A DNA stretch of 42,855 nucleotides from a virus: positions 1-42,855 of IMG/VR virus record IMGVR_UViG_3300049811_000069; one strand, written 5' to 3'. The position numbers were made by a program, and so were the translations under genes. Below are positions 22,017 to 28,822 of this stretch, in pieces (within the stretch, counting starts at the first letter, position 1; every line of letters begins with the position of its first letter). The notes under the pieces were generated by a model, which saw only the letters and a program-made list of their open reading frames with translations, made no database searches and had not been told where the DNA came from.

Positions 22017-22399
22017 ACGATTCTAACATTGTACACATCAACACCCATGACTCCATCAACGTGCGCCTTACAGCCGACGAGGTGAACGAACGTGCAGTGC
22101 AGTCCGTTCGTACCTACGGAGAGCTTGAGCAAGCCGAGCAAGAGTTCAAGGAAGTGCAGAAGGACTGGAAGAAACGCATAAGCGCAATCGAAGCTCGACA
22201 CACCAACCTCCGTCGCATCGTCGAGAGCGGAGAAGAATATCGAGAAGTCGATTGTCAGCGTGCCTACGACCTCAGCCGTGGCACAACATGGCTCGTGTTC
22301 GAGGGTCGCAAGTATCTTGAGCGCCCGTGCTCTGCCGAAGAGCTTGAGCTTGCTCGCACTGGTAATCTGTTCGAGGGGGTGGAGAATGGCGAAGGCTAA
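22013..22399 (+). CDS. Coiled-coil early protein of unknown function
   Basis: The protein has 128 residues. A charged coiled coil spans about residues 20-75 (VNERAVQSVRTYGELEQAEQ onward) followed by a small beta domain (TTWLVFEGRKYLERPC). It is coupled to the gene before (ATGA) and overlaps the HNH-like gene after it by 14 bases. No known family; the build recalls small phage proteins that bind a host enzyme, which cannot be tested here. Confidence 0.6.
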   Translation: MNDSNIVHINTHDSINVRLTADEVNERAVQSVRTYGELEQAEQEFKEVQKDWKKRISAIEARHTNLRRIVESGEEYREVDCQRAYDLSRGTTWLVFEGRKYLERPCSAEELELARTGNLFEGVENGEG

Positions 22400-22775
22400 G
22401 AAACCTCCCAAGCCCTACAACTGGCACACAAAACTTGTGTCTGCTATACGAAAAATTTGGAGAAATTCTCCCACTCGTACGTTCGCTCTGCACGAGGCTG
22501 CAGACCCAAAAAACCCCAAACACGTCATTTGTGCCAACTGCAACACAAGCGTTCACTACAAGCTCTCGACGGTGGAACATTTGCAGCCCGTTGTATTAGT
22601 GACCGGCTTTGACTCTTGGGACGCCTACATCGAACGTATGCAATCTGCTAATCTCGCCGTCTACTGTGAAGCTTGTGCGAAGGAAAAAACCAAAGCAGAG
22701 AACGCACAACGCAAACTGCTCAGACCAAAAAAGGAAAAGAAATGCAACGCAAAGAAGTCGAAGTCTCTAAAATAA
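22386..22775 (+). CDS. HNH-like zinc-finger protein (phage core family)
   Basis: The protein has 129 residues from the ATG at 22386. Two zinc-binding pairs (C49-x2-C52 and C94-x2-C97) frame TVEHLQPVVLVTGFDSWDAYIERM, which matches a widespread phage HNH family written VDHIEPV...GFTSWDxYIER. The usual aspartate before the catalytic histidine is a glutamate here (E64-H65). A lysine-rich tail follows. Related proteins often lie near terminase genes and help in DNA maturation; here terminase is 2.2 kb downstream. Confidence 0.8.
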   Translation: MAKAKKPPKPYNWHTKLVSAIRKIWRNSPTRTFALHEAADPKNPKHVICANCNTSVHYKLSTVEHLQPVVLVTGFDSWDAYIERMQSANLAVYCEACAKEKTKAENAQRKLLRPKKEKKCNAKKSKSLK

Positions 22776-23278
22776 AGCCATATGAGCGCAACAATAAAAA
22801 GCACTCTCAAGCTCAAATCGATCTGCTAGCAAAGCAAATTCAAGAGCACAAATACGATCAACCTATTGTCGTTGACAAAGATTTGGTCATCATTAAGGGC
22901 CATGCAAGACACCTCGCACTTCAACAACTCGGCTACAAATCCATTGAGGTTGTGGTGCGCGATGACCTCACCCCTGAGCAATGTGCAGCAGCTCGACTTG
23001 CTGACAACAGAATATCTGCTCTTGGTGAAGACGACATGGAGATGATTAAACTCGAACTCTCAGAACTCAAGCTCGAAGGCTTCGACTTGGAGCTGACGGG
23101 ATTTGATGCCGAGTTTTTGGAGAAGCTGAGTCCTGAATTTGAGCCAGACTTGCCAGATGATGAAGACAAAGAAAAGGAACATGGCAAGCTAGTGTTGCGT
23201 GTGGAATTTGAGAACGAGGAAGAAATGCAACAGCTATTCTTCGAGCTTCGTGATCGTGGCTTGGCGGTGAAAATATGA
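22742..23278 (+). CDS. ParB/Srx-fold protein
   Basis: The protein has 178 residues from the ATG at 22742 (AAGGAAAAG upstream). The N-terminal 110 residues form a ParB-like nuclease/CTPase fold: EVEVSKIKPYERNN, QPIVVDKDLVIIKGHARHLAL (GHAR at 53-56) and VRDDLTPEQCAAARLADNR. In phages this fold usually sits next to DNA methylases or terminase genes, as here. The C-terminal 60 residues are acidic (DLPDDEDKEKEHGK). It may recognise DNA for methylation or replication, or act as a nuclease; the domain call is firm, the role is not. Confidence 0.86.
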   Translation: MQRKEVEVSKIKPYERNNKKHSQAQIDLLAKQIQEHKYDQPIVVDKDLVIIKGHARHLALQQLGYKSIEVVVRDDLTPEQCAAARLADNRISALGEDDMEMIKLELSELKLEGFDLELTGFDAEFLEKLSPEFEPDLPDDEDKEKEHGKLVLRVEFENEEEMQQLFFELRDRGLAVKI

Positions 23279-23787
23279 GCGAGAAGAAAAAGCCAAGACA
23301 TCTATTTTGCCGGTGCGGCTGTGGAACAGAACTTCCAAGAGATGGCGAATGGCGCAAGTATTCGAGAGCGGTTTATGTAACGGGTCACAATGTTCCAATA
23401 AGAAATAAGGTTTCATTGATTGATAAGACAAAAGACAATAGGAAAAATCAGACAGGATTTTTGGCCGCAAAAAGAATATCAAATATAAGAAAAGATGCAA
23501 TAAAAGCTGGATACAAATGGGAACTAGATGATCTTTTTGTTTACGAAAAGATGACAGGAGATTGCGTATATTGCGGAAAGCCTTCTGGTTGGCCTAATAG
23601 TAGAAATGGAATAGATAGAATTGATTCGTCAGTTGGTTATGTTGTTGAAAATTGCGTGTCTTGTTGCCGCGCATGTAATGGCGCTAAGTCCAATCAAACG
23701 ACAGATGATTTTTATTTGTGGGTAAAGCGAATATACATAAACCTATTAAAAAATGGATTCATCGAAAAAGAGGTGAGCCATGGCTGA
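23275..23787 (+). CDS. HNH homing endonuclease between ParB-like and methylase genes
   Basis: The protein has 170 residues. It starts with a small CRCGCGTEL zinc motif. The catalytic part is CVYCGKPS (C97, C100), GIDRIDSSVGYVVENC and CCRACNGAKS, the arrangement of HNH_5-like enzymes. Base composition is more AT-rich than in the flanking genes, which suggests recent arrival. It overlaps the gene before by ATGA and the methylase start by eight bases. Confidence 0.87.
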   Translation: MSEKKKPRHLFCRCGCGTELPRDGEWRKYSRAVYVTGHNVPIRNKVSLIDKTKDNRKNQTGFLAAKRISNIRKDAIKAGYKWELDDLFVYEKMTGDCVYCGKPSGWPNSRNGIDRIDSSVGYVVENCVSCCRACNGAKSNQTTDDFYLWVKRIYINLLKNGFIEKEVSHG

Positions 23788-24739
23788 ATTCGGTGTTCCG
23801 TACATGGGAAGTAAGAGCGAAATTGCTGAAAGTATCGCTATCAACTTCCCAAAAGCTGATCACTTCTACGATCTGTTTGGCGGCGGATTCAGCATGACGC
23901 ATTGCATACTCACAACGAAGGCGAAAAACTATAAGCACTTCCACTACAACGAAATCAAACCTCACATTGTTGATGTTGTGCGACGTGCTATCGCTGGAGA
24001 GTTCAACTATGCCACGTTCAAGCCTCCGTGGGTATCGCGTGCAGAGTTTCATGAGAAGAAATACACCGATGGTTATGTGGCAACATGCTGGAGCTTTGGT
24101 AACAACGGAGAGGGCTATTTATTTTCTGAAGACATCGAAGAATACAAGCGAACAATGCACATGGCCGTTGTGTTTGATGAGTTTAATTCTCTCGCAAAAG
24201 CCGTGCTGAAGTTTGACAAGTGGCCCGCAATCGCCAAGACAATTAAGCAACGCCGTTTTTATTTACGACAACTACTTGAGCACTACCGGAAAACAAAACT
24301 GCCAAGCGTGCTCATTCCGTTTTTGAGCGAGAAACAGAAAGCAAGTCTAGCGGCACATCGACCTTTTCAAGAGTTGCAGCAGTTGCAGCAGTTGCAGCAG
24401 TTGCAGCAGTTGGAGCGGTTGCAGCAGTTGGAGCGGTTGCAGCAGTTGGAGCGGTTAACTCTAACTAGTCTCGACTATCGCGATGTTGAGATACTGCCTA
24501 ACAGCGTTGTTTATTGCGATATTCCTTATCAAGGCACCGCTGAATACGGAAACAGTTTCAACCATAAAGAGTTCTTTGATTGGGCCGCATCTCGCACGTT
24601 CCCTGTATTCATATCAGAGTATGATGTGCCAGATAAGCGTTTCAAGTTAGTTTATGAAGTAAAGAAGCGGTGCATATTAACGCAATCCGGTGAGTCAAAC
24701 AAAATTAAAAAAGAACGGCTTTATTGGAATGGGGTTTGA
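23780..24739 (+). CDS. D12-class adenine methylase with variant DIPY motif and LQQ/LER repeat
   Basis: The protein has 319 residues. D12 features are VPYMGSKSEIA (6-16), FYDLFGGGFSM (29-39) and VYCDIPYQGTAEYG, in which DIPY (247-250) stands for the usual DPPY. Residues 199-225, just before the catalytic motif, are nine tandem tripeptides of LQQ and LER type encoded by 9-base repeats. It probably methylates adenine in a sequence chosen partly by this loop region. The proline-to-isoleucine change occurs in some phage D12 enzymes, so it may still be active. It works beside the ParB-like gene. Confidence 0.87.
   Translation: MAEFGVPYMGSKSEIAESIAINFPKADHFYDLFGGGFSMTHCILTTKAKNYKHFHYNEIKPHIVDVVRRAIAGEFNYATFKPPWVSRAEFHEKKYTDGYVATCWSFGNNGEGYLFSEDIEEYKRTMHMAVVFDEFNSLAKAVLKFDKWPAIAKTIKQRRFYLRQLLEHYRKTKLPSVLIPFLSEKQKASLAAHRPFQELQQLQQLQQLQQLERLQQLERLQQLERLTLTSLDYRDVEILPNSVVYCDIPYQGTAEYGNSFNHKEFFDWAASRTFPVFISEYDVPDKRFKLVYEVKKRCILTQSGESNKIKKERLYWNGV
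24374..24454 (+). repeat. Nine tandem 9-base repeats inside the methylase gene
   Basis: Four copies of TTGCAGCAG are followed by TTGGAGCGG, TTGCAGCAG, TTGGAGCGG, TTGCAGCAG, TTGGAGCGG (81 bases in all). Each unit encodes LQQ or LER, so gain or loss of units changes the protein's length by three residues without shifting the frame. Confidence 0.95.
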
Positions 24740-24746
24740 CCCCTCC

Positions 24747-24775
24747 TTGACAGAATCGTCTTACGTTTGTAATAC
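24747..24775 (+). promoter_or_regulatory. Near-consensus promoter of the packaging and structural operon
   Basis: TTGACA (24747-24752), a 17-base spacer and TAATAC (24770-24775). Transcription should start about seven bases after the -10, at or next to the A of the ATG at 24783. The first gene would then be read from a leaderless or nearly leaderless mRNA. Confidence 0.7.
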
Positions 24776-24782
24776 TGGAGGT

Positions 24783-24947
24783 ATGAAAAAAACCGCTAGT
24801 ATCACATTCAAGTGCGACGTGGAAACGCATCGACTTTTAATCGAGAAGGTAAAAGCCGAGGGCAAAACTGTCTCCGGTTGGCTTCGCACAGTCGTCGCTC
24901 GTTACGTTCGCAAAACTCCAAAGGGGCATCCACATGGCAATGCCTAA
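24783..24947 (+). CDS. Small ribbon-helix-helix-like protein ahead of terminase
   Basis: The protein has 54 residues from the ATG at 24783. One beta strand (TASITFKCDVETHR) and two helices (LLIEKVKAEGK and VSGWLRTVVARYV) match the ribbon-helix-helix DNA-binding fold. A GGAGG motif ends only one base before the ATG, too near to act as a normal ribosome site, which fits leaderless translation. It might regulate its own promoter or assist the small terminase whose start it overlaps by 14 bases. Confidence 0.6.
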   Translation: MKKTASITFKCDVETHRLLIEKVKAEGKTVSGWLRTVVARYVRKTPKGHPHGNA

Positions 24948-25383
24948 ACGCTATGACTTCAAGAACAATCCCAAAGACCGACAGCTTGGAATCTCCATGT
25001 ACATCGTTGCAGGGGGTCGCTATTCCGATGACCCGAAAAATCCGCACCATCGAGGAATGGCGTGGCGTTTAGGGCTAAGTATTGACCAGTTAGCAAGATA
25101 TAGAGAAGAGGATGAGACATTTGATGCGGAGTGTGAAGCCGCACTAGCCGCTGAAGACTTCAATTTAAGACAGCGCGCAATCAAGGGCTGCTTCAATAAA
25201 GACGGTGAGGTTATTGCTGAGAAGCTCCTAGCACGCTTCTTAGAATCTCGTGGCGTCATCGAAAAAGAATCGAAAGGCCCTACAACAGCGCTGCAACTCA
25301 ATGCAGGAAGTGGCGGCATACAAGTGGCCTTCGTAGAGCCTAACGCTCAGCTTGTCGAGGCAATTGATGGCCAAGCGGATTGA
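24934..25383 (+). CDS. terS: Terminase small subunit
   Basis: The protein has 149 residues. Helices in the N-terminal half (NPHHRGMAWRLGLSIDQLARYRE) form an HTH-like DNA-binding region. The middle (EDFNLRQRAIKGCFNKDGEVIAEKLLARFLES) is the oligomerisation helix pair typical of small terminases, and the last 30 residues form the beta tail that contacts the large subunit. It lies immediately before the large terminase and overlaps it by 17 bases. It should choose the packaging start on phage DNA. Confidence 0.82.
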   Translation: MAMPKRYDFKNNPKDRQLGISMYIVAGGRYSDDPKNPHHRGMAWRLGLSIDQLARYREEDETFDAECEAALAAEDFNLRQRAIKGCFNKDGEVIAEKLLARFLESRGVIEKESKGPTTALQLNAGSGGIQVAFVEPNAQLVEAIDGQAD

Positions 25384-26587
25384 GCTTCCTGCAAAACTAC
25401 AGAGTTTAATCCACACCACAGCACGCTACAACGTGATTCATGGAGGACGTGGAAGCGCCAAGTCTGAGAGTGTCGCCCGTGCTTTAATCATTGCATCAAT
25501 GCAGGGCTACCAACGCATTCTCTGTTGTCGTGAGTTTCAAAGCTCCATACGAGAGTCAGTGCATGCGCTCCTTAAAAGCGTTATCGTTGAGCATGAGCTG
25601 CAAGCTTATTTTGAAGTGACCTATGTTAGCATCAAGTGTGTTGTGAATGGCTCAGAGTTTGTCTTCGCTGGCCTCGCAGAACATTCTGTCGACTCTATTA
25701 AAAGTCTATTTGGCTTTACCATCGTATGGATTGAAGAGGCCCAACGCCTTTCCCGTCGCTCGATGGATTTGCTCCTGCCAACCATTCGTGCAAAAGACTC
25801 AAAGTTTTATTTCACCTTCAACCCCGAGCTTGAAACCGACCCCGTGTACAAGCGATTCGTAGGCTCACCGGACCCGCAGGATGACGCCCTTGTTATCGAG
25901 ATGAATTACTATGACAACCCGTGGTTTCCCGACGTTCTCCGCACTGAAATGGAAGCCTGCAAACGTCGATCGCTCGAAGACTATCTGCACATTTGGGCAG
26001 GCAAGACTCGAACATTCACCAAAGCAAGCATCTTGGGACACCTAGTCAAAGAGCAAGCTTTTGAGCCTGAGTCTTCATGGACTCCTTACTACGGCATCGA
26101 CTGGGGCTTTGCAGCAGACCCCACAGCCTGTGGCCGATTGTTCTATCACGACCGTAAGCTCTACATGCGAAATGAGTTCTATGCTCATGGAATAGAAATC
26201 AACGAATATGCTACTGCGTTTCGCTCTGTGCCTGGTGCAGACAAGCATGAGCTGTGGGCTGACAACTCTCGACCAGAATGCATCAGCTATCTGAACAACC
26301 CCGTCAACTATCCAGACCGCAAGCCGCTCAACGTCAAAGCCGCACCAAAATGGTCGGGCTCTGTTGAAGACGGCATTGCATGGCTTCGCACTCTCGATGC
26401 TATAATCATCCACCCAGAATGTAAGAACGCTCTCTATGAAGTGCCCCGATGGTCGTGGAAAGTGGACAAAGTGACCGGAGATATTCTCCCTGTGCCTGCT
26501 GACGGAAACGACCATATTCCAGACTTAATCAGGTATAGCATGAATAAGTTTATCAAAAAGAAATTCACCTCGTTCGATATTCTTTGA
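25367..26587 (+). CDS. terL: Terminase large subunit (PBSX/XtmB type)
   Basis: The protein has 406 residues from the ATG at 25367; a TTG at 25352 is also in frame. The ATPase motor shows HGGRGSAKS (Walker A, 26-33) and IVWIEEA (Walker B with catalytic Glu, 119-125). The RNase H-like nuclease begins with YYGIDWGFAADPTAC (first metal Asp near 245) and continues with LWADNSRPECI. The enzyme cuts concatemeric DNA and pumps it into the prohead. Circular permutation of the assembly would agree with headful packaging, but that is an inference. Confidence 0.95.
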   Translation: MAKRIELPAKLQSLIHTTARYNVIHGGRGSAKSESVARALIIASMQGYQRILCCREFQSSIRESVHALLKSVIVEHELQAYFEVTYVSIKCVVNGSEFVFAGLAEHSVDSIKSLFGFTIVWIEEAQRLSRRSMDLLLPTIRAKDSKFYFTFNPELETDPVYKRFVGSPDPQDDALVIEMNYYDNPWFPDVLRTEMEACKRRSLEDYLHIWAGKTRTFTKASILGHLVKEQAFEPESSWTPYYGIDWGFAADPTACGRLFYHDRKLYMRNEFYAHGIEINEYATAFRSVPGADKHELWADNSRPECISYLNNPVNYPDRKPLNVKAAPKWSGSVEDGIAWLRTLDAIIIHPECKNALYEVPRWSWKVDKVTGDILPVPADGNDHIPDLIRYSMNKFIKKKFTSFDIL

Positions 26588-26597
26588 GGAGAGAAAT

Positions 26598-27452
26598 ATG
26601 AAAATTGCGCTCGTCTCTGATTCCCTTCGTTCCGGCTGTCACATCTATCGAGGCCTGCCTTACAAAAAGCTCGTAGGTGCCACAATCACAGAATATGACT
26701 TGTCCAATTTTCTGTTCTCAAACTGCCTGCTAGACAACGACCTTTTCGTTGTGTTTCGTCCCCACCTGCCTGCTCATCTCGCTGTCATCCAGATGGCTCA
26801 CGCAATGGGAAAAAGAATCATCATCGATTGGGATGACGACTTTACACAAGTACCGGACTGGAACCCGAACTACAAAGTGTTCAAAAAAAGCGCTGAGAAC
26901 GTCAAGGCGTGTTCAAGAGAGGCCAACCTTGTCACTGTATCAACTGAAGCTTTAGCTGAGCGCGCGCTTGCTTGGGGGGCTAAAAAGGTTGCAGTTATTA
27001 AGAACGCCGTTGATGACTGTTACAAGGCTTTCCCAAAGCTAGAACGTCAGCCCATTGTCGTGTGGCGAGGGTCGAAAACTCACGCCGGAGACGTCGAAGT
27101 GGGCAAAGCAAAATTCTTCGAACTCGCTCAGACCCACAAGTTTGTTTTCTTCGGGCGACCTCCAGCTTGGGCTCGCAACATGAATCACGAGCATGTGCCT
27201 GAGACGCATTACGTCACCTACATGGCTCTCTTGCATCGTTGTGCCCCTGAGTTCATGTTCGTGCCACTCGCTGACGTTCCTTTCAATCATGCGAAGAGCG
27301 ACATCGCCGCGCAAGAGTGTTACGCTGTAGGAGCAAAGCTCATTCACAACGGCGTCGGCGAATATTCTGGACTGCCAGATTGGCAAGAGCCTCGGTGGTT
27401 GAGTACAGTTAACGAGCAACGTGTTTTAGCAATTCAGGAGGCTATGAAATGA
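26598..27452 (+). CDS. GT-B-type glycosyltransferase inserted between terminase and portal
   Basis: The protein has 284 residues. It starts with KIALVSDSLRSGCHIYRG, a Rossmann start of GT1/GT4 families, then RIIIDWDDDFTQVPDWNP and a second domain with VWRGSKTHAGD, FGRPP and SDIAAQECYAVGAKLIHN, which holds the nucleotide-sugar site. The gene sits between the terminase and portal genes, with ATGA overlap to the portal, so it is made with structural proteins. It may glycosylate a virion protein such as the capsid. That placement is unusual and differs from the GT-A enzyme at 14239. Confidence 0.78.
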   Translation: MKIALVSDSLRSGCHIYRGLPYKKLVGATITEYDLSNFLFSNCLLDNDLFVVFRPHLPAHLAVIQMAHAMGKRIIIDWDDDFTQVPDWNPNYKVFKKSAENVKACSREANLVTVSTEALAERALAWGAKKVAVIKNAVDDCYKAFPKLERQPIVVWRGSKTHAGDVEVGKAKFFELAQTHKFVFFGRPPAWARNMNHEHVPETHYVTYMALLHRCAPEFMFVPLADVPFNHAKSDIAAQECYAVGAKLIHNGVGEYSGLPDWQEPRWLSTVNEQRVLAIQEAMK

Positions 27453-28822
27453 AAAAGAAAGTTGCACCAATCAAAAAGAAGGTGCTCAAAAACTCCCAAG
27501 TGAAAAACAACGGAGCGCTCCAACAGTTCACTCAGCAGGCGTGCAGACCTTCTGAAGTCTCACAGCTTGACCTCATCCAAAACAATCTGCGTTATGGTGC
27601 GCTCACCTTAAACCCCATGCTCATCACAGAAATGCTGCAAGAGCACGCGCTAGTACGTCGGTTCATTCGCCAGCCGATTGAGGACGCATACAGAGGTGGA
27701 GTGCAAATAAAATGTGACGAGTTCTCCGCCGATGATATACACAAACTTCAGCAAAAGATGGAAGAGTGTAACGACATTCAACTTCTCATCGAAGCTCGTG
27801 AATGGGCTGAAGCTTTCGGTGGAGCGGGCATCATCGTCAACGCTGGGCAGGAGTTTGACAAAGAATTTTCGCTTGAACAAATCAAGCAAGATTCCAAATT
27901 GGAATTTTACGCTGCAGACCGCTGGGAGTTGAATCAAACAACCACAGGCAATGCGCTTGACCAGACCGTAGACCCGCTCTCAGACGTGCCGTACCTTTAT
28001 TACTCGCACAAGCTGCACCGCTCTTGTGTTTTGCGACTAGAAGGTCAACGTGCCCCCTCTCGTATTAGAGGCCAATTCTCAGGCTGGGGTGTCTCTCGTT
28101 TAGAGGGCATCGTGCGTTCATGGAATCAGTACCTAAAGCACCAAGAGATAGCCTACGAACTTGCTGACGAGTGCAAGCTAGATGTTTTCCGCATGGACGG
28201 CTTCAACGAAGCGCTTGCAAGTGCTGACGGTGTCGCTCAAGTCACCGCTCGTGTGCAGCTCTCTGCAGAATTAAAGAACTACAAAAACGCTCTGGTCATG
28301 GACAAAGACGATGAATTCGAGCAGAAGAGCATATCATTCTCAGGCATTCCTGAGATGATGAACGAGAACCGCAAGGGCATCTGTGCAGACCTCGGAACAC
28401 CGATGACCAAGCTCTTTGGCCTTTCCGCTTCTGGCTTCAACAGCGGAGAAGACGACATCGAGACTTGGAACGCCAAGATTGAAAGCGAAGTGCGCTCGAA
28501 AGACCGCAACGCTTTATTGTTCATGATTCAAGCTCGCTGTAAGCAACTCTTCGGCTATGTGCCTGACTCCATCTCGTTCGAGTTCAAGTCCCTTCGTGTT
28601 CTCTCAGAAGAGCAAGAGCAGACGATCAAAGATAAGAAGCTCGACAGGATTTTACGTCTCAAGCAAGAGGGATTGATACCTGCCCAAACCGCTATCGGAC
28701 TTATCAACGCTGAAAAGATTTTCGCACTAGACTTAGAAGAAAACGAGGTTGAGGATGTTCAACAAGAAACTGAGCAAGCCGAAGGAACTGGAACCCGTAG
28801 CGACGCCGGAAAGCCACTCTGA
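27449..28822 (+). CDS. Portal protein (DUF1073-type)
   Basis: The protein has 457 residues. A DLIQNNLRYGALTLNP start, FIRQPIEDAYRGG, AREWAEAFGGAGIIVNAG and the stretch MMNENRKGICADLGTPMTKLFG are typical of DUF1073 portals. The C-terminal 60 residues are acidic and helical. Twelve copies would form the ring through which DNA passes. The next gene starts 68 bases before this stop, in another frame, as is common for portal and MuF genes. Confidence 0.9.
   Translation: MKKKVAPIKKKVLKNSQVKNNGALQQFTQQACRPSEVSQLDLIQNNLRYGALTLNPMLITEMLQEHALVRRFIRQPIEDAYRGGVQIKCDEFSADDIHKLQQKMEECNDIQLLIEAREWAEAFGGAGIIVNAGQEFDKEFSLEQIKQDSKLEFYAADRWELNQTTTGNALDQTVDPLSDVPYLYYSHKLHRSCVLRLEGQRAPSRIRGQFSGWGVSRLEGIVRSWNQYLKHQEIAYELADECKLDVFRMDGFNEALASADGVAQVTARVQLSAELKNYKNALVMDKDDEFEQKSISFSGIPEMMNENRKGICADLGTPMTKLFGLSASGFNSGEDDIETWNAKIESEVRSKDRNALLFMIQARCKQLFGYVPDSISFEFKSLRVLSEEQEQTIKDKKLDRILRLKQEGLIPAQTAIGLINAEKIFALDLEENEVEDVQQETEQAEGTGTRSDAGKPL

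Noticed and set aside
24374-24454. Phase-variable on/off switch by repeat slippage
   Set aside because: Units are nine bases, so slippage would not shift the frame; only length variation is possible.
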